A stretch of DNA of 64,000 bases, taken from contig CAWHOY010000005.1 of assembly GCA_963831155.1 (NCBI GenBank), positions 558,001-622,000 on the forward strand. The letters run 5' to 3'. Each line of letters opens with the position of its first letter. Position 1 is the stretch's first letter. The position numbers and the translations under genes were made by a program. This document shows, one piece after another, positions 16,259 through 24,960 of the stretch. Under the pieces are notes generated by a model. It was given only the letters and a program-made list of their open reading frames with translations. It did no database searches and had not been told where the DNA came from. This DNA is from CAVRXQ01 sp963831155. GTDB taxonomy: Bacteria > Actinomycetota > Acidimicrobiia > Acidimicrobiales > Bog-793.

Positions 16259-16452
16259 TTCGGTGCCCGTACGACGAAGGACGTCGCCTTTTCCTTGAGA
16301 CTCACGTCACGAGCATCGGCGCCGTCGGGCTCATGATTGGATTGCTCGAGCGATGTCCTCATCGAATGTCTCTGGTCGTATCTCTTCCAAAAACACGCAA
16401 CGGGCACGACGATTAGAAGGATGTACGCCGCTGCGCTGCTCAGTTCGCTCAC
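16255..16452 (-). CDS. Small single-pass membrane protein
   Basis: A GTG start gives 65 residues with one N-terminal membrane segment (SAAAYILLIVVPVACFW) and a charged cytoplasmic-type tail. Its TGA stop overlaps the next gene's GTG as GTGA. It is the first gene of the minus-strand set 16452-15477. No family is recognised; a holin-like or anchoring role is possible but unsupported. Confidence 0.45.
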   Translation of the reverse strand: MSELSSAAAYILLIVVPVACFWKRYDQRHSMRTSLEQSNHEPDGADARDVSLKEKATSFVVRAPK

Positions 16453-16659
16453 TAGTGGTCTCCGGAATCAACTTCGCAAGAGACGACTGGACGGCTCCGA
16501 TCGCCCCAATGGCTCAAGCTGGGCTGCCATATCGCTTGAGTGCCTGCCTAGGCCATACGGCGCGCGATCCGCTTGAAATAAGCATCATCGGCTCGTGGCG
16601 TCTCAAGCCCGACGACCTGTCGCGTCGGACCTCGACGGACCGGGCTCTCGTGGGTCACG

Positions 16660-17133
16660 ATGTCTCAGATGCCTCGCTACAGAGAGCCAGGGCGGTTCCA
16701 GGTTCACGTTTTCAATGCACTCGTCGCCTTCGCGACGAGGATGGGGCTGAGCATCTGGGGGTCGAGGATGCTGCGCGTGCGCGGGCGGAAGACGGGCGAG
16801 GTACGGAGCGTGCCGGTCAATCTCCTCGCCGTCGGCGCCGATCGCTACCTCGTTGCGCCGCGAGGAGAGACCCAATGGGTGCGCAACCTTCGAGTTGCCG
16901 GGCGAGGTGAACTCGTTCTCGGCAGGAGAGCTGAGGCTTTCGCGGTTGCCGAGTTGGGGGACACCGACAAGCCCGAGATCCTGCGGGCCTACCCGAAGCG
17001 GTGGAAGATGGAAGTCGGCCGTTTCTTCGGAGGTGTCACCGCGACGTCACCCGATGAAGAGTTGCATCGAATCGCCCCGGACCATCCTGTGTTCAAGATC
17101 GTGCCGGAGGACAAATTATCAGGCACGGGCTGA
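16660..17133 (+). CDS. Deazaflavin (F420)-dependent nitroreductase-family protein, Ddn type
   Basis: The 157-residue protein has MLRVRGRKTGEVRSVPVNLL, APRGETQWVRNLRVAG and the C-terminal DHPVFKIV, all hallmarks of the Ddn/DUF385 split-barrel family of actinobacteria that reduces quinones or nitro compounds with F420H2. It is complete in length. It ends 2 bp before the end of the convergent secreted-protein gene. Confidence 0.88.
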   Translation: MSQMPRYREPGRFQVHVFNALVAFATRMGLSIWGSRMLRVRGRKTGEVRSVPVNLLAVGADRYLVAPRGETQWVRNLRVAGRGELVLGRRAEAFAVAELGDTDKPEILRAYPKRWKMEVGRFFGGVTATSPDEELHRIAPDHPVFKIVPEDKLSGTG

Positions 17134-17135
17134 TC

Positions 17136-17642
17136 TCAAGTCCGGAAGGCGGGATCTCCCACCCACGAAAAGTCGTAGGTCTTGGTCTTGCCGTCGAGGC
17201 GATACGTGACGACAAGTTTCGAGAACAACCAGCCGTGCGCTTTCGTGTCCGCGGGCGCAGAAAGGCGAACGACGCTCGAGGGGAAGTAGGACATCTTCGA
17301 GGACACGCAGCTCGGGCGACAGAGGTTCATCGCGAACCGCGTCGTGCCGACAGCGGTTGTCGACCCCCATTCCGACCACTTCGTCGCCGTCAACTGCACG
17401 TTCGCATCGGCGCAAGTGATCACGAACGTCCCTGGTCGGACGACGACCTTGTTGGCGCACGAGAAGAGGCCAACCCGTGACGATGAGCCGAGGCTGCTCG
17501 CTGAGGCCGGGGCGACGAAGAATACGGAGGCGGCAGCGATCGCCAGCCCCGCAACGGGCCCCGGGCGCGTCCATCGCGGGGGTCGTGGTACCGACCGGGA
17601 GCCGGTTTGGATGTGACTGGAGATATTCATCACCTCATGCAC
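17136..17642 (-). CDS. Secreted hypothetical protein with conserved cysteines
   Basis: A hydrophobic signal segment (PVAGLAIAAASVFFVAPASA) precedes a ~115-residue domain: FSCANKVVVRPGTFVITCAD, LTATKWSEWGSTTAVGT and MNLCRPSCVSSK. Four Cys residues in this spacing suggest two disulfides. I have seen the P-x-x-F-V-I-T-C-A-D-A-N pattern only in actinobacterial secreted proteins of unknown function. The start may be the second ATG in MHEVMN. Confidence 0.65.
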   Translation of the reverse strand: MHEVMNISSHIQTGSRSVPRPPRWTRPGPVAGLAIAAASVFFVAPASASSLGSSSRVGLFSCANKVVVRPGTFVITCADANVQLTATKWSEWGSTTAVGTTRFAMNLCRPSCVSSKMSYFPSSVVRLSAPADTKAHGWLFSKLVVTYRLDGKTKTYDFSWVGDPAFRT

Positions 17643-17752
17643 TTTCGATCGCGTTCCGTCCAGATGTCAGCCCGAATTTTCACTCTTCTCCGTCGGTGAC
17701 TGTCTCGCCGTCTCTCCCCGTCGGGGTGAGAGCTGTGCTCGTCGGCGGTGTC

Positions 17753-18583
17753 TCACCACCACTTGTGCTCGAGCGCGCGGTCGGTGAGGCCGGTCTGATC
17801 GAGGGCGTCGAGTTCCTCCACATCGTCATCTGTGAGCGCGAAGTCGAAGATTTGCGAGTTCTCCTCAATCCGGTCTCGGTGCGTTGATTTCGGGAGCACG
17901 ATCGTGTTCCGCTGAATCGCCCAGCGCAATAGGACCTGTGCCGGCGATCGCTTGTATCGCTCCGCAACTTCCTGAACGGCCCGATCAGAGAGGTGGCGAC
18001 CCGTGCCGAGCGGGCTGTATGCCTCGATCGCGACCTCTTGGTCTTCTGCTGCCTCGAGGAGCGCGCGCCGGTACTCGAAGGGACTGAATTGCACCTGATC
18101 GATCACCGGGCGGATCGTCGCGACCTTCAGCACCGCTTCCAATTCGCCGACGCCGAAATTCGACACGCCGATCGAGCGCACGTAGCCGAGTTCGTGCGCG
18201 CGCTCCATGCCGGGCCATGCCCACGTGGCACCGCCCTTGGGCCAATGGATGATGTAGAGATCGACGTAGTCGAGCTCGAGACGGCGCAGGCTGCCCTCGA
18301 TCTCGGCGACGGGGTCTTTGCGATTGGGATAGAACTTTGTCGTCACAAAAACGTCCTCGCGCGCAACGCCGCTCTCGCGCAGCCCTTGTCCGACGCTCTC
18401 CTCGTTGCCGTACGCCTGTGCCGTGTCGACGTGTTGGTACCCGAGCTCGAGAGCCCAGCGCACCGCGTTCACGCATTCGGGCCCGTCGCGCGTTTGCCAA
18501 ACCCCGAGTCCGAGAAGAGGGATCTCGTTCCCGTCGGCGAGAACTCTTGTGTGAGGAGCATCAGCGCCCGAGACGTTTGCCAT
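17753..18583 (-). CDS. Aldo/keto reductase
   Basis: The 276-residue TIM-barrel enzyme has the catalytic tetrad in DTAQAYGNEESVG (Asp, Tyr), TTKFYPN (Lys) and IIHWP (His), plus the NADPH-binding LPKSTHRDRIEEN near the C-terminus. It belongs to the AKR5-like group that reduces dicarbonyls and ketones such as 2,5-diketogluconate. The start at ATG 18583 is set by a near-perfect GGAGGTG six bases upstream; the longer frame to 18859 is not supported. Confidence 0.92.
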   Translation of the reverse strand: MANVSGADAPHTRVLADGNEIPLLGLGVWQTRDGPECVNAVRWALELGYQHVDTAQAYGNEESVGQGLRESGVAREDVFVTTKFYPNRKDPVAEIEGSLRRLELDYVDLYIIHWPKGGATWAWPGMERAHELGYVRSIGVSNFGVGELEAVLKVATIRPVIDQVQFSPFEYRRALLEAAEDQEVAIEAYSPLGTGRHLSDRAVQEVAERYKRSPAQVLLRWAIQRNTIVLPKSTHRDRIEENSQIFDFALTDDDVEELDALDQTGLTDRALEHKWW

Positions 18584-19037
18584 GAATTGCACCTCCGCTC
18601 CCATTCTGTGCGAGCCTCGGGACATGAGCGTGGCGCGGCGAAAGGTGTCTCGGCCAGTGAACGCAACCCAGACGCATCGACCGCCCGCGCAGATGTCCGC
18701 CACACACATTTTGCGGGCTGCGATCGCTCTAAAAGTGCCGGAGCCGGAAGGTCCGCTGTCGACGGTCGACGGCCGCGACCACCGCCGTTGACCAAACCGA
18801 AGTCTGTTCTGCGACGAGTTGACCGCGGGTAGTAGCGGCATAGTTACTTTGAGTGGCAAAATTCAGAAAATAGCACATATGTGTCTATTTTTGACACATA
18901 TTGTGGTCAGTCGACCGCTAAAGTGTACGAGAGAGAGGATCTGAGCAGGTTGATGGGGGTTCCCTCAAGACCGGATGACGTCCGGCCGTTGAGAAAGGGG
19001 TCTCCTGGAGTGCGAACAATCTGGGGGAATGTGAATC
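18584..19037. other. Divergent intergenic region
   Basis: This region separates the aldo/keto reductase from the cyclic-di-GMP protein. Apart from the AT-rich palindromes at 18874-18905 no gene or RNA is recognised. Confidence 0.5.
18874..18905. promoter_or_regulatory. Tandem palindromes, likely operator
   Basis: CACATATGTG (18874-18883) is a perfect 10-bp palindrome, and CACATATTGTG (18895-18905) is a near copy with its centre 21.5 bp away, about two helical turns. Together they also create the inverted repeat ATATGTGTC / GACACATAT. The AT-rich block stands out from the surrounding high-G+C sequence and lies 133 bp before the GGDEF gene. Confidence 0.5.
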
Positions 19038-21053
19038 GTGAGGCGCTCCGCCACCGGCGCCGGGACTCGAGCCCAGCACATCGACCCGATGGCCCCGCGG
19101 AGCGGCCTCGTTTGGGAGCGCGCGAAGGAATCGGGACGTGAGGACAAGCCGGGAAGTGGGATTCGCGTGACTGGCACCATGATGGTGCGGGGCACGCGCG
19201 CGGGATTCGCGCTGCGGCCGGTTCTCGGTCTCGACGACCGACGGACGATTGCGTACGACGTTGAGCCACGGGGCGTCGTGGACGACCCCCGCGCCGAATT
19301 TGAGGCTGCTTTCGACGCGACACGGCTGGCCATTGGCTTGCCCGCCTTCGTTCCCATTCCTGAAGAGTTGCTACGCGACGAGTCGTTCCGACCCGATGAG
19401 ATCGCGCAGGCGGCTGGGGTGCAATCCGGTGCTGTCGTATGGAAGTTCCTTGTGCATCAGGAGGACACGAACCTGAATTCGATCGTTCGCGATCGCGCCA
19501 TCGCGCTGCGCGATCGCGGCTGGCGTGTCGCGCTCGACGGTGTTCGGGTCCGCCAGTTCCAGTGGCAAGACGTGGTCGCGATCCGACCCGCGGTGATCTG
19601 TTTCGACACCGTTGTTGCGACGCGACTCGCGGAGCCGGAGTACGACGCCGCGCTCGCTGGTGTGCTCGCGCTCGCCGGGCGACTCGGCTGCCGAGTTGTC
19701 GCGCGCGGTGTCGAGACCGACGAAACGGTCGAGACCCTGATCTGGCGAGGGGTGTTCTACGGCATCGGCGAGCATCTCGAACGTCCAGTCGTACTCGACG
19801 AGGCCTTCACGACGGCGGGGGACCAGGTGCAGTCGATCTCCTGGCTGAAGAGTCGTCCCGTCCGGAAACTGTTCGATTTCGAGACGCCGGAGGTGAAAGA
19901 GGCTTCGGGCAGAGCTCCGACCGAGCGCGGCCGCGCGAGCGATCTGGCGGCCGTCGAGGACCGGGGGGTGCTGCTCATCCCGACGGTCGTGCATTCGGAT
20001 CTCGGCGTCGTGGGCGACGAGCAGTTCGCGTCGCTCGTAGCCGACGCAGCGGAGCGGATGTTCCTCGCCGATTCTCCCAACGGCGTCTTCCGGGTGCTCG
20101 CGGAGATGCTCGGGCGGGCGTTGAACTTCGACCGGTTGGCGATCTTCGAGGCGGATTGGAACGCGTTCACGTTGCAATCGCGGGTGCTGATGGGAGAAGA
20201 GCTCTACGCGCTCGCCGGCGCGCCCCACCCACTCGGTACCGGGGTGACGGGCTGGGCGCTGCGCCGAGGAGTTCCGTACAACTGTGGCAACACGCTCACC
20301 CATCCCGAATCGGCTCCCATTCCCGGCAGCGAGGAGGACACGGGCGAGTCGCTCATCGTCGTACCGCTCACGTCTCGCGGATCCTGTGTGGGTGTGCTCG
20401 ATGTCTGGCGTTACGGGATCGACAAATTCAGCGATTCCGACCTCGAGCGCTGCACGTTGCTTTCCAAGATCGGCTCGGACGCCTGGCGTCGCGCGTCCGA
20501 GATGTTCGAGCTCGAACAGCGTGTCGTGACCGACGCCGGCACCGGGCTGTTGAACAGGCGGTGGTGGGAGGAGCTCGCCCCCCGTGAGGCTGCGCAGGCG
20601 ACGCGCTCGGGTAGCCGCATCGCGCTGCTGCTCGTCGATCTCGATGACTTCAAAGACGTCAACGACACGTTCGGACACGCAATCGGTGACGCGGTGTTGA
20701 GCCACGTCGCGAAGGCGTTGTCGACGTCTGTTCGCTCAGGAGACGCCGCGATCCGACTCGGTGGCGACGAATTCCTGGTCATGATGCGCGACTGCGGCGA
20801 ATCCCAGGGCTTGCGGGCGGCAGAGGCGTTGCGCGGAGCGATCAACAGGGTCACGGCCTCCGCGCCGCGGGGTCTCACCGCGTCGGTCGGCGTCGCCGTC
20901 TTCCCGGATCACGGTGCGACCCTCGACGAGGTCCTCGGTGCTGCCGATGATGCGATGTACGAGGCGAAGGCACGCGGCAAGGATCAGTCGCTGGCGTTCT
21001 CGATCATCGGATCGTCAGAGGAGCGCGGAGCCTCGAGCGCCGCTATCGCCTGA
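19038..21053 (+). CDS. Degenerate EAL - GAF - GGDEF cyclic-di-GMP protein
   Basis: Residues ~40-265 resemble an EAL barrel (RPVLGLDDRRTIAYDVEPRG, LRDRGWRVALDGV, GCRVVARGVET), but the signature E-A/V-L is replaced by DVEPRG, so phosphodiesterase activity is unlikely. A GAF domain follows at ~332-487. The GGDEF domain ends the protein with NDTFGHAIGDAVLSHVAKAL and RLGGDEF at ~573-579, so diguanylate cyclase activity is likely intact. No membrane segment is seen. The GTG start at 19038 is tentative; ATG codons at 19089 and 19179 are alternatives. Confidence 0.85.
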   Translation: MRRSATGAGTRAQHIDPMAPRSGLVWERAKESGREDKPGSGIRVTGTMMVRGTRAGFALRPVLGLDDRRTIAYDVEPRGVVDDPRAEFEAAFDATRLAIGLPAFVPIPEELLRDESFRPDEIAQAAGVQSGAVVWKFLVHQEDTNLNSIVRDRAIALRDRGWRVALDGVRVRQFQWQDVVAIRPAVICFDTVVATRLAEPEYDAALAGVLALAGRLGCRVVARGVETDETVETLIWRGVFYGIGEHLERPVVLDEAFTTAGDQVQSISWLKSRPVRKLFDFETPEVKEASGRAPTERGRASDLAAVEDRGVLLIPTVVHSDLGVVGDEQFASLVADAAERMFLADSPNGVFRVLAEMLGRALNFDRLAIFEADWNAFTLQSRVLMGEELYALAGAPHPLGTGVTGWALRRGVPYNCGNTLTHPESAPIPGSEEDTGESLIVVPLTSRGSCVGVLDVWRYGIDKFSDSDLERCTLLSKIGSDAWRRASEMFELEQRVVTDAGTGLLNRRWWEELAPREAAQATRSGSRIALLLVDLDDFKDVNDTFGHAIGDAVLSHVAKALSTSVRSGDAAIRLGGDEFLVMMRDCGESQGLRAAEALRGAINRVTASAPRGLTASVGVAVFPDHGATLDEVLGAADDAMYEAKARGKDQSLAFSIIGSSEERGASSAAIA

Positions 21054-21054
21054 G

Positions 21055-22365
21055 CTACGTAGTCGGTGGCAGGGGCGATGTCGTCGTCGTCGAACTGGTC
21101 GGCGTGACGTTCGCGACACTCTCGAGTAACGCCGGAACTTTCGCGAGCACGCCCCACGGAGCGACGACTTCGTAGTTGCCGACGACGGTGCCGATGAGCG
21201 ACGTCTGACTCGCGAGGGCGCTGAGCTTCGAGGCCGACGTGATCTCTCCTTTCAGGACAAGACCTGGCCAGGCGACCGTTTCGGTCGATGGCGAGGTCGC
21301 CGAGAAGGTGGCGAGACCGACGGCGGTCTCCAGTTGAATCGCACCGGTCGTCGGGACGAGTTGATACGGCTCGAGCTCGCGGGTCGCGTAGCTGAGCAGC
21401 GCTTCATCGACGAGTGCTGGCGCATCAAGGCTGCCGGGCTGACCGAGGGTCACGGATTCCACGAGCACGGCGTGGCCGCCGATCGTGCGGTACGCGGCCG
21501 TCGCGAGACACGCGCCCGCTTCGGAGGTCCAGCCCGACTTCACGCCGATGATCCCGTCGACGCCGACGGCCGGGTTGTAGTTGGGGATTACCCCGGCGAC
21601 CGGGAGGCGAGCCTGCTGCATCCGGACGATTAGCCGGGCGACGGGGAAGCCCATCAGAGCGGATTCAACGACAGTTTGGTCGGCTGCGGTGCTGACCGAG
21701 CGGGGGGAGACGCCGCTCGCGTCGAGGTAGTGGGTCCGGGTCAATCCGAGGGTACGCGCCTCGGTGTTCATCTTCGCAACGAACGCTGGGACGCTGCCCG
21801 CGTCCCAGCGCGCGAGCAGATCGGCGATGTCGTCACCTGACGGGAGCAGTAGCGCTTCGAGGAGTTGGTGCTCGTCGAGGCGCTCGCCGACCGACAGCTT
21901 CACCACGCTGTCGTCGACCCCGAGGCCGTAGTCGTAATCAGCGACGTCGGCGGGGGAGATGGTGAGCAACGGGCCGCGTGCAGTTGGCCCGATCGGATGG
22001 TCGTTCAAGATGACGAGCGCCGTCATCATCTTCGTCAAGCTCGCGATCGGTACCGGATGTTCGAGCGGCGATGCCGCAAGGATGCCGACGCCGCGCACCG
22101 CGACCGCCCCTTGGCCGTTTGTGGGCCACCGGAACGGAGTTCGCGTGCCCGGGACGACCGAGGTCGAAACGAGCGTCGTCGCCACGGGGGGATCGGCCGC
22201 TTCACGCGCCGTAGAAGTGCGCGTAGCCGCGGTGTTTACCGCGCTGCCCGGAGAGATCGCCCACAAGATCGCCGATGACGCGAGCGCGGTACCGATGCCG
22301 ATCGCGGCGATTCGCCGACCGGTCATCTCCCGCAGCGATTTTTTGTGACGGCGTCGATGTTGCAC
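21055..22365 (-). CDS. D-alanyl-D-alanine carboxypeptidase (PBP5/6, S11 type)
   Basis: After a signal anchor (RRIAAIGIGTALASSAILWA) the protein shows the S-x-x-K motif PIASLTKMMTA, LLPSGDDIADLLA in the place of the S-x-N motif and VKSGWT as the KTG-box equivalent. The family trims the terminal D-Ala of peptidoglycan stem peptides outside the membrane. The S-G-D in place of S-G-N is unusual. GTG 22365 with GGGGAG upstream is the preferred start. The C-terminus is a Ser/Thr/Pro-rich tail. It converges on the GGDEF gene with 1 bp between. Confidence 0.85.
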   Translation of the reverse strand: MQHRRRHKKSLREMTGRRIAAIGIGTALASSAILWAISPGSAVNTAATRTSTAREAADPPVATTLVSTSVVPGTRTPFRWPTNGQGAVAVRGVGILAASPLEHPVPIASLTKMMTALVILNDHPIGPTARGPLLTISPADVADYDYGLGVDDSVVKLSVGERLDEHQLLEALLLPSGDDIADLLARWDAGSVPAFVAKMNTEARTLGLTRTHYLDASGVSPRSVSTAADQTVVESALMGFPVARLIVRMQQARLPVAGVIPNYNPAVGVDGIIGVKSGWTSEAGACLATAAYRTIGGHAVLVESVTLGQPGSLDAPALVDEALLSYATRELEPYQLVPTTGAIQLETAVGLATFSATSPSTETVAWPGLVLKGEITSASKLSALASQTSLIGTVVGNYEVVAPWGVLAKVPALLESVANVTPTSSTTTTSPLPPTT

Positions 22366-22382
22366 AGCGCTCCCCACGGGCC

Positions 22383-22680
22383 ATGATCGCACTTGGGCGG
22401 GGGAAAAAGGCGGTTCTCGCCCGGTTTTCTGCGCCTCTCGGGACCCGGTTCCGCCGGTCGGGGTTCGTCGTCTTGGCAATCACAGTCTGCTCGGACGAGG
22501 AGAGCGGAGGGGTGGGCTCGACCTCGACAACGACGTCGTCGCGGAGGCGCCGCCCGAGACGACTGCGTCCGAAGTCGACCAGAGCTCAAAGTCGACCAGA
22601 GCTCAAAGAGGAGAAGCAGCTGCCCATTCCCCGCCGCGTCGACGGGGTGTTGAGGCCGTCGCTGAGCACTCCTCCCAGGC
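22383..22680 (+). pseudogene. Possible lipoprotein remnant with tandem repeat
   Basis: From ATG 22383 the frame gives a basic start, a hydrophobic stretch FVVLAITVCSDEESGGVGS and TSTTTSS, resembling the signal peptide and linker of an actinobacterial lipoprotein. The lipobox is imperfect and the frame then turns into Arg-rich sequence, while another frame reads AEAPPETTASEVDQSS, suggesting a frameshift. It would end at or inside the 3' end of the debranching enzyme gene on the other strand. Confidence 0.3.
22573..22606 (+). repeat. 17-bp tandem direct duplication
   Basis: AGTCGACCAGAGCTCAA is repeated exactly at 22573-22589 and 22590-22606. The 17-bp unit is not a multiple of three, so the duplication itself would shift any reading frame through it. 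Confidence 0.8.
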
Positions 22681-22683
22681 TGG

Positions 22684-24843
22684 TCAACTCGGCTGGAGAT
22701 CGATTTCGATCCCCCCGGGGTCAGAAAGCACGTCGAGTTCGTGGTCGCCGCTCGCTAGCCGCGTGACGCGCACGTCGATCGACTGCGTCCCGACGCGCAG
22801 CTGGCGGACGGTGATGCTCGGCAGCCATTCGGGAAGCGCGGGATGGACGCGCAAACGCTTCGCGGGGGCGTCGGCATCGAGGCCGAGCAACGTCGCGGCG
22901 AGCTGGACCAAGGCGCCCGAGGACCACGCTTGCGGAACGTTCGCGCCGAGATACTGAACAGGGAACGCCCCCCGGTCGCGTTCGAAGCCCGCGAACAGTT
23001 CCGGCGGCCGTAGCGATGCGAACATTGAGGTGGCCTCGAAGATGGCCTGGGCGATCCTTTGGGCCTGCACGTCGAGGCCGTACCGCCGCAGCCCGACCGC
23101 GATCAGCGCGTTGTCGTGCGGCCAGACCGAACCGAGTTGGTAGGAAAGCGGGTCGTACGCCACGTGTTGCGAGGAGAGGGTGCGAATTCCCCAGCCGGTC
23201 CACATGTCGCGCTCGAAGAGGCGCTGCGCGACCTTGACGGCGCGATCCTTTTCGATCGCGTGTTCGAAAAGCAGGTGACCGGCATTCGAGGCGACGGAGT
23301 CGATCGGCTTCTTGTCACCGTCGAGGCCGAGATAGTAGGTGCCCTCTGCCTCCCACCAGAAGCGCTCCTCGATCATTTCCGCCAGCGCAGCGGCCTCACT
23401 GCGGAGACGTCGGGCGGTGTCGTCCTCGCCGAAAGCTTCTTCCAAAACGCCCGCCCAGGCGCGCTTCGCGGCGACGACGAGCCCCTGGTGTTCACATAGG
23501 GCGATCGGCAGCTTGGCCAGCTCACCGTCGCTCGTCATGATGGCGTCGCCGGAGTCCTTCCAGCCCTGGTTGTAGTAGCCCTGCGGCGAGCGAGTCTTGT
23601 ACTCCTGCAGACCGTCTTGGTCGACGTCGCCGTCACGCGCGATCCATTCGAGCGCCCGATCGACGTTCGGCCGAATGGCGCGGATCGCCTCGTTGTCTCC
23701 GTGCCAGCGCCAGGCCACCGCCGCGACGAGCACGTAGAGGGTCGTCGCCTCGTGCGCGCCGTAGTAGGGCGTGTGCGGAATCAGATGCAACTGGGCGAGC
23801 TCGCCGTGGCGGACCTCGTGCTCGATCTTCCCTGGCTGCATGTCGCGCGCGTCGTCATAGGCGTCTGCTTGCAGCGCCGCGAGCGCCCGCAGCGATCCGA
23901 GCGCGAAGCGCGGTGAGAGCGGAAGAGTCTGCAACGCGACCGTCAGTGCGTCACGTCCGAAGAGCGACACGAACCAGGGGATCCCGGCCGAGGGTACCCA
24001 GGAGTCGTCTTCGTCGTCTGGACGGGCGATCTCGTCGTGTCGGTGGAGCCGGAGTCCGGCGAGGTCCTCGGTCGCCTGTAGGAGCGACTCTGTGACGGTC
24101 GCGTTCGCCGTCTCGAAGGTCGTCGCGTTCTTGATCCAGCGCATCCGCAGCGCGTCGGTCTCGGTTTCCTCTGACAGCAGGCTGTGGCAGGGCCGGGTGA
24201 CCGTCCGCTCTACGCCATCGAAGACCGGCATCCATTTCAGACAGGTATGCCAGCGTTCTTTTGGGTCAAGGGAGATTGGAAAACGGATCCCACCGTTGGC
24301 GAACTCCGGTTGGGAAGAGGCGTTCACCACTTCGACGCGAAGGGCGCGCTCGAACGCGCCGTTGACGTAGCGGGTCGTGAGCACGCCCGACTCTTGCCAG
24401 AAACTGTGGATCGATCCGCGCACCAACCGCCTGTGAGACTTCACGTCGAAAAGGTCGGCGAAATCGGACTCGAGGCTCACCTCGAGGGTGAAGGTCACCG
24501 GGACGCGGGCGTGGTTCGACAGGTGATAGTCCTCGTGCAAACCCGGTCCGATCGCCCGATCGAGGCGCAAGTGGATCACGTGCTCACGGATCGGTGTGCC
24601 GTCGTTGCCGAAAAACAAGGGATTCGTGAACTCAAAGCGCGCTGCGTGGTGGGCGACCGCGGCGCCGTTCAGCAATTCCGGTCGCTCCCTGCCGAGCTTG
24701 ATCCGGTAGCCGGAGACGAGGCGGGTGTCGGAAGCGAAGTAGCCCTGTTCCTTCGTGCTCGACATCTCACCGTTGAGCTCGCAGACGCAGAACTCGTCGT
24801 TGTAGTGGATCGTGACAAAAGGGGGACCGACCGCGACCGCCAC
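22684..24843 (-). CDS. Amylo-alpha-1,6-glucosidase / glycogen debranching-type enzyme
   Basis: The 719-residue protein starts with the N-terminal debranching domain (FVTIHYNDEFCVCELNGEMS..., GYFASDTRLVSGYRIKLG) and continues as an alpha/alpha-toroid GH13-associated/GH133-like domain with PWFVSLFGRDALTVALQTL, EIARPDDEDDSW, YYNQGWKDSGDAIM and GSVWPHDNALIAVGL. Such enzymes act on alpha-glucans or related sugars in the cytoplasm. GTG 24843 is chosen because GAGGAG lies 5 bp upstream. The frame is intact and of family length. Confidence 0.88.
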   Translation of the reverse strand: MAVAVGPPFVTIHYNDEFCVCELNGEMSSTKEQGYFASDTRLVSGYRIKLGRERPELLNGAAVAHHAARFEFTNPLFFGNDGTPIREHVIHLRLDRAIGPGLHEDYHLSNHARVPVTFTLEVSLESDFADLFDVKSHRRLVRGSIHSFWQESGVLTTRYVNGAFERALRVEVVNASSQPEFANGGIRFPISLDPKERWHTCLKWMPVFDGVERTVTRPCHSLLSEETETDALRMRWIKNATTFETANATVTESLLQATEDLAGLRLHRHDEIARPDDEDDSWVPSAGIPWFVSLFGRDALTVALQTLPLSPRFALGSLRALAALQADAYDDARDMQPGKIEHEVRHGELAQLHLIPHTPYYGAHEATTLYVLVAAVAWRWHGDNEAIRAIRPNVDRALEWIARDGDVDQDGLQEYKTRSPQGYYNQGWKDSGDAIMTSDGELAKLPIALCEHQGLVVAAKRAWAGVLEEAFGEDDTARRLRSEAAALAEMIEERFWWEAEGTYYLGLDGDKKPIDSVASNAGHLLFEHAIEKDRAVKVAQRLFERDMWTGWGIRTLSSQHVAYDPLSYQLGSVWPHDNALIAVGLRRYGLDVQAQRIAQAIFEATSMFASLRPPELFAGFERDRGAFPVQYLGANVPQAWSSGALVQLAATLLGLDADAPAKRLRVHPALPEWLPSITVRQLRVGTQSIDVRVTRLASGDHELDVLSDPGGIEIDLQPS

Positions 24844-24960
24844 CGAAGCTCCTCTCTCACAGCGAATACCCGGCGTCAGCGGGGCGCGCCAACGCGCCAA
24901 GCCAACCACATGCGATCGCGCAGCGGGAAAAGCCGCAAGGGGTTTTGGTTGCGGTCGGCG

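Noticed and set aside
17993..18832. 279-residue plus-strand open frame opposite the aldo/keto reductase
   Set aside because: It is an antisense shadow of a well-supported enzyme with a perfect ribosome site and catalytic tetrad; its own sequence has no family pattern.
19371..20705. 444-residue minus-strand open frame opposite the GGDEF protein
   Set aside because: High-G+C shadow frame; the plus strand encodes clear GAF and GGDEF motifs and the shadow has none.
22573..22606. Possible CRISPR-like repeat
   Set aside because: The two 17-bp units are directly adjacent with no spacer and occur only twice; this is a local tandem duplication. No CRISPR array was seen in the window.
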